Below the pieces are notes generated by a model. The model was not told where the DNA came from. It was given only the letters and a program-made list of their open reading frames with translations, and did no database searches. Below are positions 17,755 to 26,023 of a stretch of 64,000 nt of DNA, piece after piece. Positions within the stretch are counted from its first letter, which is position 1. Every line of letters begins with the position of its first letter. This DNA comes from IDS-8 sp964491485 (GTDB lineage: Bacteria; Pseudomonadota; Gammaproteobacteria; Steroidobacterales; Woeseiaceae). The position numbers were made by a program, and so were the translations under genes. The stretch covers positions 1 to 64,000 of the forward strand of contig CAZBGV010000006.1 in the NCBI GenBank assembly GCA_964491485.1. The letters run 5' to 3'.

Positions 17755-18594
17755 ATGCTGCTGAACCATCCGAAGCTGTTTGCCGCCTTCAAGTACACGA
17801 TCTACGCGCTGCTCGCGCTGAACGTGTACCTGTTCTTCGCCGAGGAATGGACGGCGGCGGCGCACCGCTTCTCGGGCGGCATCGCCCTCGCGGAGGTCAT
17901 CGAGGGCTTCGCCGCCAGCATCGACACGGCGGCGTGGGTGGTCCTGCTGCTGATGTTCGAGCTGGAGACGTTCGTTTTCAGCGAGGCGCAGCTCACCCGG
18001 CGCGCCCGCGCCTCCATGCACGCGCTGCGCGCCGCGTGCTACGCGATCATCGTCTACGCGTTCTACGGTTACCTGTCGAAGCTCCTGTTCCTGCTCGGTG
18101 CGACGCCGCTGCCGCACGTGGACGATGTCTGCCGGCTCGTGCAAGCCGGCTGGGACTATGCCGTCGACCTCGACGAGTACGTCGCGCTGACGGCGCAGAA
18201 CTGCACCGCGTTTTCCCACGCGACGGCATTCCTGCGCCTACCGGGACTCGATGCGGCGGTGGACGCCGCCGGCCTCGGCAGCATCCGCCGGCTGGCGTGG
18301 GTCGACGTCGTGAACTCCGCCGTCTGGCTGCTGGTCGTGCTGCTGCTGGAAATCGACGTCCGGCTGCAGGCGAAAAACCTGCTCACCGGCACGGTCGAAA
18401 AGCTGAGCAGCGGGGCCAAGTACGGCCTGTACTCGATCCTGCTGCTGGCCGCCGTCTACTGGGGCGTCGCCGGCGACTTCGTCGATTTCTGGGACGCCTT
18501 CCTGTGGCTGGTCGCCTTCTTCTTCATCGAGCTCAACGTCGTCGACCGCCAGGACGACGCTGAAGAAATCCGCGCCCTCCCCGCCGGCCCGTAG
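17755..18594 (+). CDS. Polytopic membrane protein of unknown function
   Basis: 279 residues, not recognised. Five to six hydrophobic segments are seen (for example LFAAFKYTIYALLALNVYLF, AAWVVLLLMFELETFVF, AACYAIIVYAFYGYLSKLLF, VDVVNSAVWLLVVLLLEIDV, YGLYSILLLAAVYWGVAGDF, AFLWLVAFFFIELNVV). A loop of roughly 70 residues between segments 3 and 4 has two Cys (VCRLV, QNCTAF), possibly a periplasmic disulfide. It starts 27 bp after the M13 gene, so it may be co-transcribed. Its TAG stop (18592-18594) is formed by the first bases of a REP element, so the native C-terminus may have been altered. Confidence 0.8.
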   Translation: MLLNHPKLFAAFKYTIYALLALNVYLFFAEEWTAAAHRFSGGIALAEVIEGFAASIDTAAWVVLLLMFELETFVFSEAQLTRRARASMHALRAACYAIIVYAFYGYLSKLLFLLGATPLPHVDDVCRLVQAGWDYAVDLDEYVALTAQNCTAFSHATAFLRLPGLDAAVDAAGLGSIRRLAWVDVVNSAVWLLVVLLLEIDVRLQAKNLLTGTVEKLSSGAKYGLYSILLLAAVYWGVAGDFVDFWDAFLWLVAFFFIELNVVDRQDDAEEIRALPAGP

Positions 18595-18918
18595 GAGCCC
18601 GCCACGCGGGCGACCGAACGAAGGCATTTTTTGCGTACCGTGGCCCGCACCCTTCGAGACCGCATCGTTCACGCACGTTTGCGTGTAATGGCAAGGGCTG
18701 CGCCGCGACCGGGGGAGTCCCTCCCGGCGCCGGCCACTAGCACGTCCCTGTGGGCCTGCGGGCTTAGGCTTCTGCCTCGCACGCCGCCGAGAGGGACTCC
18801 CCCGGCCACGGCTCCGCCCTGTTTGAGAGGGTGCCGTGCGTGAACGATGCTGACGGGATAACGTGCCTTCGTTCGTTGTACGTGCCTCCGTTCGGTCGCC
18901 CGCGTGGCGGGCTCCTAC
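18591..18918. repeat. 328-bp imperfect palindrome bounded by REP elements
   Basis: This covers the 320-bp gene-free stretch. Outer arms are GTAGGAGCCCGCCACGCGGGCGACCGAACG (18591 on) and its near-complement ending at 18918. Further nested matches pair inward: CGAACGAAGGCA with TGCCTTCGTTCG, GCATCGTTCACGCACG (18661 region) with CGTGCGTGAACGATGC (18835 region), and GGGGGAGTCCCTC with GAGGGACTCCCCC. The centre lies near 18755. Both outer ends supply TAG stop codons to the flanking convergent genes. No credible ORF, transposase or RNA gene was found inside. Confidence 0.8.
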
Positions 18919-20126
18919 ACGGCGCGGGTGGCGACGGCCGGGGGCACGAGGCTCGCGCGGCGCGCCGGGCCGTAGACGGCGAGCTGGCCGACGATCCACA
19001 GGGTGACCATGGCGGCCGGTACGATGTACCACGCCATGCGTGCGAGCCCGAAGGTCTCTACCAGCCAGATGTTGAGGCCCACGGCCAGCACGCCCCCGGC
19101 AACGATGCCGACGCCGCTAACCAGGAAATTCTCCAGCAGGAAATAGCGCAGGATGGCCGGGCGCGTCGCCCCGAGCGCCCGCCGCGTGCCGATCTGGCGC
19201 GTGCGCCGCGCGACGCTGAAGCTCGCGAGTCCGACGATGCCGAGGCCCGTGATCGCCGTCAGCAGGCAGGCGACGAACACGAGCAGCTTGACCATCGCCG
19301 AGTCTTCCAGGTAGCTCCGCTCGCGCGTTTCCGTCATGGTCGTCATGTTGTCGATCAGCCGTTCGCGATTCGATTCGGCGAGCATCTTCTCGACGGCCGG
19401 CATCAGCCCGTCGCGCCGGCCGGGTTCCGTGCGCACGACGTAGTAGCCGCCCATGTCCTCGCGCAAGGCCGGCACGAGCATGGAGCGTTCGATGCCCTCC
19501 CAGCCGCTCCACGCGGCCTGCATGCGCGCGATCATGCCGACGATCTGCACCGGCTGGTCGTCGGCTATGTAGACCGTGCGACCCACCGCGTCGTCCGGCG
19601 CGTCCGGGAACAGGCTTTCCGCCAGCGCGCGCGTGACGATCGCCGTCGGCGGCCACTTCTGGCTGGTGCCCTCGTACCACGCGACGTCCGCGGGCGTGAA
19701 ATTCCGCCCGGCCAGGAGCTCCAGCCCGAACGTCTCGATGCCGTGCTCGTCGGCGAAGTAGATCGCGCTGCCCGTGCCGTCGATGTCCTCGCCGGGCTCG
19801 GTCTGCACGCCGGAGGACCAGCCGCCGCCGCGCAGCGGCACCGTGTTCGTGTAGATCGCGTCCACGACGCCGGGCAGGCTGCGCAGGGCTTCGAGGTCGG
19901 CCGTCACCGCCGCGCGCTCGTCGAAATCCGGCGAGATCCCCTGGCTGGACAGGTAGAAGATGTTGTCCTCGTCGACGCCGCTCGGCCGCGCCATCAGGCG
20001 GCTGCGTTCCTGGATGATGGAGATGGCGTTCACCATGATCGCCATCGTCACGGCGATCTGCAGGGCGATCAGCACGTACGCCGTCTTGTTGCGCATGAGG
20101 GCGCGCCAGATGGGTCCGATTTCCAT
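18915..20126 (-). CDS. ABC transporter permease, FtsX/MacB type (permease 1 of 2)
   Basis: 403-residue inner-membrane protein with the MacB-like plan: one N-terminal transmembrane segment (TAYVLIALQIAVTMAIMVNAI), a periplasmic domain of about 200 residues, and three C-terminal segments of the FtsX fold. RRTRQIGTRRALGATR, just after the second segment, is the coupling region to the ATPase and typical of this family. It is the last gene of the adaptor-ATPase-permease-permease operon read on the minus strand. Its stop codon is the TAG of a REP element. The transported substrate is unknown; such systems export peptides, lipids or antibiotics. Confidence 0.9.
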   Translation of the reverse strand: MEIGPIWRALMRNKTAYVLIALQIAVTMAIMVNAISIIQERSRLMARPSGVDEDNIFYLSSQGISPDFDERAAVTADLEALRSLPGVVDAIYTNTVPLRGGGWSSGVQTEPGEDIDGTGSAIYFADEHGIETFGLELLAGRNFTPADVAWYEGTSQKWPPTAIVTRALAESLFPDAPDDAVGRTVYIADDQPVQIVGMIARMQAAWSGWEGIERSMLVPALREDMGGYYVVRTEPGRRDGLMPAVEKMLAESNRERLIDNMTTMTETRERSYLEDSAMVKLLVFVACLLTAITGLGIVGLASFSVARRTRQIGTRRALGATRPAILRYFLLENFLVSGVGIVAGGVLAVGLNIWLVETFGLARMAWYIVPAAMVTLWIVGQLAVYGPARRASLVPPAVATRAV

Positions 20127-20186
20127 GGGTGGGGTTGCTCCTTGTCAGCGATAATGCCGGGTCGCGCGCGATTCGCGCTTCGGATG

Positions 20187-20343
20187 GCAGCGACGGGGGT
20201 CGCGCGCATGGCGCGCTCCTACAGGGCAGCGATCCTGGTCGCGCGCATGGCGCGCTCCTACAGGACAGCGATCCTGGTCGCGCGCATGGCGCGCTCCTAC
20301 AGGGCAGCGATCCTGGTGCGCGCGCATGGCGCGCTCCTACAGG
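20187..20343. repeat. Tandem array of REP-type units, period 39 bp
   Basis: Four head-to-tail copies of a 39-bp unit (GCAGCGATCCTGGTCGCGCG / CATGGCGCGCTCCTACAGG) at about 20187, 20226, 20265 and 20304. Each carries a small palindrome CGCGCGCATGGCGCG. They lie between the two permease genes of one operon, and further copies may be hidden by the adjacent gap. Too regular and palindromic to be CRISPR, with no variable spacers. Confidence 0.85.
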
Positions 20344-20373
20344 GTCTTCAGCTGGCTGGCCGGGTGGATGCGG

Positions 20374-20473
20374 NNNNNNNNNNNNNNNNNNNNNNNNNNN
20401 NNNNNNNNNNNNNNNNNNNNNNNNNNNNNNNNNNNNNNNNNNNNNNNNNNNNNNNNNNNNNNNNNNNNNNNNN
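20374..20473. other. Assembly gap (100 N) flanked by identical sequence
   Basis: Exactly 100 N. The 55 bases before the gap (20319-20373) are identical to the 55 bases after it (20474-20528), running from a REP unit into the last codons of permease 2. Either the two contigs overlap and the gap is artificial, or more tandem copies are missing. Confidence 0.95.
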
Positions 20474-20491
20474 CGCGCGCATGGCGCGCTC

Positions 20492-21820
20492 CTACAGGGT
20501 CTTCAGCTGGCTGGCCGGGTGGATGCGGCAGGCGCGCCAGGTCGGGTAGAGCGCCGCGCCGAGCGCCGACAGGACGGCGAGCGCAATCGCCGCGGCGATC
20601 ATCACCCAGTCCATCCGCACCAGGTGGCCGATGAACTCGAGCTTGCCGTACAGCGCCTCGATGCCGCGCAACCCGAGCCAGGTGAGTCCGACGCCGAGCA
20701 CGCCGCCGGACACGCCGATCAGGCCGGCCTCGACGACGTACTGCATGAAGACCGCGCCCCGGCTCGCGCCGAGCGCGCGCCGCAGCCCGATGTCGCCGGC
20801 GCGCCGCAGGATCTTCGCGAGCAGGAGGCCGATCGTGTTCAGCAGGCAGACGACCAGGAACAGCCCGGCCAGGCCCAGCAGCACCTGCACGTCGTCGGCG
20901 ACGACCTCTTGGTTCTCCATCCAGTGCATGACGTCGAGCAGGCGGTTGTTGAGCGGCCGCGGAAAACGCCCGAGCGCCTTCTGCGATTGCACGTAGCCGT
21001 CGAGGAACGCCAGGTAGTCACGCACCTCGTCTTCGCCATGCAGCTCCACCCACATCTGCATCCAGATGCAGTCCGAGTTCAGGAACGCATTCCAACCGTC
21101 CTCGGATACTGCTTTCCAGCAGTTGGTGTTGATGACGTTGCCGAGCTTGTTGGCGATGCCGACGCTGAAGGGATAGAAGACGTCCTCGACGTCCCCGAAC
21201 GGGCCTCCCGACACGTCGTAGAAGCGGGGCACGGGCTGCCAGTCCTCGATGACACCGGTCACGCGGTACGACTCACCGTTCAGCACGACCGTGCGGCCCA
21301 CCGAATTCTCGCCGCCGAACAGGCGCTCGTTCGTCTCCTGGCTCAGCACCACCACGCGCTCGCGCCCCTCGTCGGCCGAGCGGTCCCAGCCGCCGCCGTA
21401 GCGGAACGGCACGCCGAACATGGCGAAGAAATCCGCGGTCGTGGTACGCGCGAGCACCGCGAACGGTCGCTGGTCGGGATCCTGCGGCTCGACGATCGGC
21501 GCCGTCACGTAGCTCAGCACCTGGCGCCGCGCCTTGCCGGCCGCCCACAGGGCCGTGCCGTCGAGGTACGTGAGCTGGTCGGGCGGCTCGTTCGGCTCCT
21601 CGAAGGCTTCGTTCGGATCCCAGTTGTCGACCTGCACGTGATAGAGCACGTCCGAGCGGTCCGGGATGGGATTGCGTCCCATCACGTAATGGATGTTGAC
21701 GATCGTCATGCAGGTGCCGATACCGACGCCGATCGCCGCGATCATCAGCGCGCTCAGGACCGGATTGTTCCTGATGCTGAGCAGCCCGAGCTTCACGTAG
21801 TAGCGGAACATGATCGGCAT
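20492..21820 (-). CDS. ABC transporter permease, FtsX/MacB type (permease 2 of 2)
   Basis: 442-residue membrane protein built like permease 1 but clearly diverged. N-terminal segment NPVLSALMIAAIGVGIGTCMTIV, a periplasmic domain (about residues 45-320) with several Trp-rich patches, then three segments including LLGLAGLFLVVCLLNTIGLLLA. ILRRAGDIGLRRALGASRGAVF is the ATPase-contact helix. The C-terminus ends HPASQLKTL, the normal ending for this family, so the gene is complete despite the nearby gap; the stop is the TAG inside a REP unit. The two permeases probably form a heterodimer on the ATPase encoded just upstream. Confidence 0.92.
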   Translation of the reverse strand: MPIMFRYYVKLGLLSIRNNPVLSALMIAAIGVGIGTCMTIVNIHYVMGRNPIPDRSDVLYHVQVDNWDPNEAFEEPNEPPDQLTYLDGTALWAAGKARRQVLSYVTAPIVEPQDPDQRPFAVLARTTTADFFAMFGVPFRYGGGWDRSADEGRERVVVLSQETNERLFGGENSVGRTVVLNGESYRVTGVIEDWQPVPRFYDVSGGPFGDVEDVFYPFSVGIANKLGNVINTNCWKAVSEDGWNAFLNSDCIWMQMWVELHGEDEVRDYLAFLDGYVQSQKALGRFPRPLNNRLLDVMHWMENQEVVADDVQVLLGLAGLFLVVCLLNTIGLLLAKILRRAGDIGLRRALGASRGAVFMQYVVEAGLIGVSGGVLGVGLTWLGLRGIEALYGKLEFIGHLVRMDWVMIAAAIALAVLSALGAALYPTWRACRIHPASQLKTL

Positions 21821-21896
21821 CTCCCGTCGCCAGTGATGGAACGTTCTCGCGAGCGAAATTTCCTGTCGGCAAAGCGCGGCAATGGGAACACCGGCC

Positions 21897-22595
21897 TCAG
21901 GCGAACGCCGAAGCGGCGAGGTGCAGCCCGTCGCCGCTGCTCACGCGCCCGTCGCGTACCGTGATCTGGCGCTGCGCGCGGCGCGCCAGCGATCGCTCGT
22001 GCGTGACCATGACGATCGTCGTCCCGCCCGCGTTGATCTCGCCCAACAGGTCCAGCACGCTTTCCGCCATCGTGGAATCGAGGTTCCCCGTCGGCTCGTC
22101 GGCCAGCAGGAACAGCGGCTCGCCGGCGAGCGCCCGCGCGATCGCCGCACGCTGCTGCTGGCCGCCCGAAAGCTGCGAAGGCAGGTGATGCATGCGCGAG
22201 CCCAACCCTACCGTCTCGAGCACGCGCTCGATGCGCCGCCTCCGCTCCGCGGCCTTGAAGCCCCGATAGCGCAGCGGGACGTCCACGTTGTCGAAGATGT
22301 CGAGGTCGGGAATCAGGTTGAAGCTCTGGAAGATGAAACCGATCTTCTCGTTGCGCACTCGCGAGCGTTCGCGATCGGAAAGCCGCGACACGTCGCGGCC
22401 GTCCAGCTCGTAGACTCCGTCCGTGCACTCCTCCAGCAGGCCGGCGATGTTCAGGAAGGTCGTCTTGCCGGAGCCCGAGGGGCCGGTCACGGCGACGAAC
22501 TCGCCTGCCTCGACCGTGAGCGAGAACTCGCGCAGGGCGTGCGTTTCGACGGTGTCGGTGCGGTAGACCTTGCTGACGTTGGTCATTGCGAGCAT
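21897..22595 (-). CDS. ABC transporter ATP-binding protein (LolD/MacB N-domain type)
   Basis: 232-residue ATPase. Walker A GPSGSGKTT (about residues 38-46), Q-loop in FIFQSFNLIPDL, signature LSGGQQQR, Walker B FLLADEPTGNLD and the switch His in VMVTHE are all intact. The wording LADEPTGNLDS and FQSFNLIP places it with the LolD/MacB/FtsE group that works with FtsX-fold permeases. It sits between the periplasmic adaptor and the permease genes in the same orientation, so it energises that exporter. Confidence 0.95.
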   Translation of the reverse strand: MLAMTNVSKVYRTDTVETHALREFSLTVEAGEFVAVTGPSGSGKTTFLNIAGLLEECTDGVYELDGRDVSRLSDRERSRVRNEKIGFIFQSFNLIPDLDIFDNVDVPLRYRGFKAAERRRRIERVLETVGLGSRMHHLPSQLSGGQQQRAAIARALAGEPLFLLADEPTGNLDSTMAESVLDLLGEINAGGTTIVMVTHERSLARRAQRQITVRDGRVSSGDGLHLAASAFA

Positions 22596-22639
22596 CGCTG
22601 ACTCTCCTGGCGGAAATCGTTGTGGTGTCCTGCCGGCCC

Positions 22640-22699
22640 GTAGGAGCCCGCCATGCGGGCGACAACGATGGTCGGGTCGCCCGCATGGCGGGCTCCTAC
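22640..22699. repeat. REP doublet (inverted pair)
   Basis: GTAGGAGCCCGCCATGCGGGCGAC followed 12 bp later by its inverted copy GTCGCCCGCATGGCGGGCTCCTAC. Lies between the adaptor and ATPase genes of one operon, where it could form an mRNA hairpin that lowers expression of the downstream genes. Confidence 0.9.
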
Positions 22700-22722
22700 G
22701 GTTCTGTGCCGGCTGTTCATCG

Positions 22723-23997
22723 CTAGTCGGTGACCACGACGGTCTCGGCGCCGCGGAACGCGTCGATCCCGGAGATCACCACGGATTCGCCCTCGCTGAG
22801 GCCGGCGGCGACCTCGACGGCCGCCAGGCTGCGCGCACCGACGGTGATCGCGCGCCGGTGCAGCACGCCGTCGCCGTCCAGCACGTAGGCCACCCGCCCG
22901 CCGCCCGAGTCGAGGAACTGCCCGCGCGCGAGCATCAGCACGTCCGGCCGCTCCTCCAGCAGGATGCGGGTCGTGAGGCGCTGGTTCTGGCGGATGTTCG
23001 GCGGCATTTCCGCCGCGAAGCGGATGCGGCTCGTCACCTGGTTGCCGACGATTTCCGGCGACACCGCGACCACCGTCCCCGCGTAGCGCTCGCCGCCCAC
23101 CAGCACCTCCGCCGCCATGCCGAGCCCGAGGTCGTCCGCGTAGCTTTCCGGCACCTGCGCCTCGATCTCGAAGCGCGACAGGTCGACGACCGCCAGCACC
23201 GGCGTGTCCTTCGCGACCGCGGCCTTCTGGTTGACCAGCAGATCGCCCACCATGCCGCTCACGGGCGAGCGCAGCGCCAGCGCGTCGACGCGCCGCTGCA
23301 GCTCGTTGACCAGGAGCTGCTGGCGCTCCACCGCGAGCTCGCTCGCACGGAGCTCGAAGGCGAGCCGCTCGTCGAACAGCTGTGCATCGGCCCTCGCGTG
23401 CGCGTACGCAAGCTCGGCCTTCTGCAGGTCGTCCTGCGCCTTCTCGAAATCGATGACGGAAATGACCTTGAGCGCGTTCGCTTCGTCGGCACGCCGCTTC
23501 TCGCGCTTCGCCGCCACCAGGGCGACCTGTGCGAGATCGGCTTCCTTGCGCTTGTCGAGCGCCTGCTGGCGCGACTCGATGCGCTGCCGCTCGAGCTCGA
23601 CGGTCTGTTGCTGCAGCGCCGACTTCGCCTGGTCCAGCTCGTTCGCGAGCTCGGGGCTGTCGATCCGCGCGAGCACCTGCCCCACCTCCACGGCGGCGCC
23701 GGCCTCGATCTCGAGCGTGATCGTGCCGGGCGCCGGCGCGTACAGCGTCGGGCTCACGGCGGCGACCACGCGCCCCTGCACCGACACGTCGCGGACGAGG
23801 TCGCCGCGCGTCACCTGGGCGATGCGCAGGCGCTCCAGCGGCACCGTGACCGTCGCGTTCGCCCAGCGCTGCACCAGCGGCACCGTCATCCAGACCACCG
23901 CGAGGAGCAGGACGACACTCGCGCCGACGATGCGCCGGTTGCGCTGGCTCTTCGGGGCCAGGCGAACGTCCTGCGCGGAGGTATCGGCGATCTTCAA
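22723..23997 (-). CDS. Efflux periplasmic adaptor (HlyD/MacA-like membrane fusion protein)
   Basis: 424 residues. A single N-terminal transmembrane anchor (IVGASVVLLLAVVWMTVPLV) is followed by a lipoyl/barrel half (VVAAVSPTLYAPAPGTITLEIEAGAAVEVGQ), a long helical hairpin with heptad character (about residues 105-230, rich in Gln, Glu, Arg), the returning barrel strands (LRSPVSGMVGDLLVNQKAAV) and a C-terminal beta domain. It links the inner-membrane ABC exporter to an outer-membrane channel; no TolC homologue is encoded in the window. It is the first gene of the operon with the ATPase and two permeases. Confidence 0.92.
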   Translation of the reverse strand: MKIADTSAQDVRLAPKSQRNRRIVGASVVLLLAVVWMTVPLVQRWANATVTVPLERLRIAQVTRGDLVRDVSVQGRVVAAVSPTLYAPAPGTITLEIEAGAAVEVGQVLARIDSPELANELDQAKSALQQQTVELERQRIESRQQALDKRKEADLAQVALVAAKREKRRADEANALKVISVIDFEKAQDDLQKAELAYAHARADAQLFDERLAFELRASELAVERQQLLVNELQRRVDALALRSPVSGMVGDLLVNQKAAVAKDTPVLAVVDLSRFEIEAQVPESYADDLGLGMAAEVLVGGERYAGTVVAVSPEIVGNQVTSRIRFAAEMPPNIRQNQRLTTRILLEERPDVLMLARGQFLDSGGGRVAYVLDGDGVLHRRAITVGARSLAAVEVAAGLSEGESVVISGIDAFRGAETVVVTD

Positions 23998-24168
23998 GGG
24001 TGCTCCCGGTCGTGATTGACCCTTGGATGCGGGTCCCGCGCAAAGGGTTTGTTGCGGCCGGTGGAGAATTGCGCGGTGCCCGGCGCAGGGCGGGAGCGCG
24101 CGGTGTTGCGCCCGCCAGGGGCCCGTGAGCGCCTCGAGTTGGCGGCAGCCGGAACGGGCAGCGCGCGG

Positions 24169-24813
24169 CTACGGTATGCCGAGCAGCTTGTGCGTCTGCA
24201 GCGAGAGCTTCCAGCGCGGATGCGCGAGGCAGTAGGCGACGGCCGCCCGGGTGTGCGCCTCGCGATCCGCATCGTCGAGCGGCTGGAGGAAGTGATGCGT
24301 GAACGGCAGGTCCGCAAAGCGCTCGGGCTGCGCCTCCGGCTCGCGCTGCGGAAACACGAGCTTGAGCTCGTCGCCGCTCGCCTGCACGACCGGCGCCGCG
24401 GCTTTCGGGCTGACGCAGATCCAGTCGATGCCTTCCGGAGCCGGCAGCGTGCCGTTGGTCTCGATCGCGATCTCGAAGCCGCGCGCGTGCAGCGCGCCGA
24501 TCGCTTCGCGATCGAGCTGCAGCAGCGGCTCGCCCCCCGTGCAGACCACGTAGGGGGCGGCACCCGCCGCTGCCGCCGGCCAGCGGCTCGCGACCGCGTC
24601 CGCCAGCTCGCCGGCGGACGCGAACTTCCCGCCGCCCGGCCCGTCGGTGCCGACGAAGTCCGTGTCGCAGAAACGGCAGACGGCGCGCGCGCGATCGCGC
24701 TCGCGGCCGGACCACAGGTTGCAGCCCGCGAAGCGCAGGAACACGGCCGGCCGCCCGGCGCGCGCGCCCTCGCCCTGCAGCGTGTAGAAGATTTCCTTGA
24801 CCGAGTACGTCAT
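24169..24813 (-). CDS. queE: 7-carboxy-7-deazaguanine synthase
   Basis: Radical-SAM enzyme that contracts the ring of 6-carboxy-tetrahydropterin to 7-carboxy-7-deazaguanine in queuosine synthesis. 214 residues. The N-terminus YSVKEIFYTLQGEGARAGRPAVFLRFAGC is diagnostic. The iron-sulfur cysteines have the expanded proteobacterial spacing, C-x14-C-x2-C, ending CRFCDTDF, instead of the classical CxxxCxxC. GGEPLLQ and ETNGT are also present. The ATG at 24813 overlaps the queC stop (ATGA), so translation is coupled to queC. Confidence 0.96.
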   Translation of the reverse strand: MTYSVKEIFYTLQGEGARAGRPAVFLRFAGCNLWSGRERDRARAVCRFCDTDFVGTDGPGGGKFASAGELADAVASRWPAAAAGAAPYVVCTGGEPLLQLDREAIGALHARGFEIAIETNGTLPAPEGIDWICVSPKAAAPVVQASGDELKLVFPQREPEAQPERFADLPFTHHFLQPLDDADREAHTRAAVAYCLAHPRWKLSLQTHKLLGIP

Positions 24814-25481
24814 GTGCCGGTCAGCGGATCCGCGATGCCCGCTTCGGCGAAGCCACGCGCACGCAGCACGCAGGCCGCACAGGTGCCGCAGGGCGGCCGT
24901 TCCCCGCGATAGCAGGTGTGCGTGAGCGCCATCGCGTCGAGCGCACCGAGCTCGGCGGCGAGCAGCACCGTCTCCTTCTTCGAGCATTGCATGAGCGGCG
25001 TGTGAATGCGGATCTCGCGCTCGAGTCCCAGCGAGAGCGCGGCCTCCAGCGCGTCGATCGTGTCGCGCCGGCAATCGGGATAGCCGCTGTAGTCGGTCTC
25101 AGACGTGCCGGTGACGAGATCGCAGATGCCGCGCGGCCAGCCCCAGGCGGCGGCGAACGTGAGAAAAATGAGGTTGCGCCCGGGAACGAAGGTCGCCGGC
25201 AGCTCGCCCTCCGGCGTCCCGGTACCTTCCGGCACGGCCGCGTCCGGGTCCGTGAGCGCGTTGCCGCCGAGCGCGCGGAACGTGTCGATCGGCAGCACCC
25301 GCTGCGGCACGCCCGCGAAGCGGGCCACCTCGGCGGCGCACTCGAGCTCGATCCGGTGGCGCTGGCCGTAGTCGAACGTAACGGCCTCGACCGCCCCGCG
25401 CCCGAAGCGTTCGAGCGCCCAGTACAGGCAGGTCGTCGAGTCCTGCCCTCCCGAGAGCACGACGAGCGCCTTGTTGCCCAT
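24810..25481 (-). CDS. queC: 7-cyano-7-deazaguanine synthase
   Basis: Converts 7-carboxy-7-deazaguanine to preQ0 using ATP and ammonia. 223 residues, normal length. The PP-loop SGGQDSTTCLYWAL is near residue 10. FDYGQRH, VPGRNLIFLT, GTSETDYSGYPDCR and the zinc site (HTCYRGERPPCGTCAACVLR, four Cys) follow. The ATG at 25481 (MGNKALVVLSGG) is the family start. It is upstream of queE and about 16 bp downstream of the zinc-ribbon gene, so all three form a probable operon. queD and queF are not in the window. Confidence 0.97.
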   Translation of the reverse strand: MGNKALVVLSGGQDSTTCLYWALERFGRGAVEAVTFDYGQRHRIELECAAEVARFAGVPQRVLPIDTFRALGGNALTDPDAAVPEGTGTPEGELPATFVPGRNLIFLTFAAAWGWPRGICDLVTGTSETDYSGYPDCRRDTIDALEAALSLGLEREIRIHTPLMQCSKKETVLLAAELGALDAMALTHTCYRGERPPCGTCAACVLRARGFAEAGIADPLTGT

Positions 25482-25497
25482 CTGCGGCACCCTCCGG

Positions 25498-25860
25498 TCA
25501 GCGGAAGAGGTCTTCCGCCTTCCTGAGCAGGTCGTCGCCTTCCGAATCGCTTTCCGCGGCCGCCGCGCCGAACAGCGCCTCCGCCGCCGAGCGGGCGCGT
25601 GCCGCCTGCTTGGCCCGCACCGCATCGAAGGCGTCGGGGCTCGGCTCGAACCACTCGCAGAAATTCGTGACTTCCTTGTCCGTGACCTCTTCCGCGTCGT
25701 CCTCCCGGCACTGCTTCGGTACGTGCGGATCGTAGTGCCGGCACATGCGGCAGCAGTGCAGGCTCGCGGCACAGTCCGGGCAGGCATCGCGTCGCGACAG
25801 CGGCAAGGTGAGCGCGGCGAGGGAGGCGCCGCAGCGGTAGCACCGGAGGTCTTCGTCCAT
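25498..25860 (-). CDS. Zinc-ribbon-like small protein upstream of queC
   Basis: 120 residues, unknown function. The first half contains three or more CxxC-like pairs (RCYRCG, ACPDC, CCRMC, then HYDPHVPKQCRE), suggesting one or two structural zinc sites. CEWFEP follows, and the second half is an Ala/Glu-rich helix. It is first in a tight unit with queC and queE. Proteins of this composition are, to my knowledge, found beside queC in other gammaproteobacteria, but no role has been established. A zinc or RNA-binding accessory is a guess. Confidence 0.8.
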   Translation of the reverse strand: MDEDLRCYRCGASLAALTLPLSRRDACPDCAASLHCCRMCRHYDPHVPKQCREDDAEEVTDKEVTNFCEWFEPSPDAFDAVRAKQAARARSAAEALFGAAAAESDSEGDDLLRKAEDLFR

Positions 25861-25924
25861 GCGCGAATTATACGGCTCCGGGACCCGGGCATCCGCGAAA
25901 TCGGGTAACCTGTGCCTCCTTTTC

Positions 25925-25995
25925 GGGGTCGAACCGATTTTTTCCCGGCGTCAGGGGAGACAGTGGACCCGCCGTGCAAAAATCGGTTCGACCCC
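25925..25995. repeat. 71-bp inverted-repeat element with perfect 18-bp arms
   Basis: GGGGTCGAACCGATTTTT (25925-25942) and its exact complement AAAAATCGGTTCGACCCC (25978-25995), with a 35-bp spacer. It is unrelated to the REP elements and more AT-rich than its surroundings. It lies between two divergent genes (zinc-ribbon and the 174-residue protein), 28 bp before the latter's ATG. Small mobile or hairpin element, or a regulatory stem-loop. Confidence 0.8.
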
Positions 25996-26023
25996 TATGC
26001 GACCTTATGCAGGGAGACGAGGC

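Noticed and set aside
20187..20343. CRISPR array
   Set aside because: Units are contiguous with no variable spacers, and each contains a REP palindrome.
18831..20549. Plus-strand 572-codon ORF across permease 1 and the first gap
   Set aside because: Runs through N bases and REP repeats and is antisense to a clear FtsX permease.
18915..23997. Exporter for the double-glycine peptide at 5.8 kb
   Set aside because: The ATPase has no C39 peptidase domain and the operon is 13 kb away; the link is not supported.
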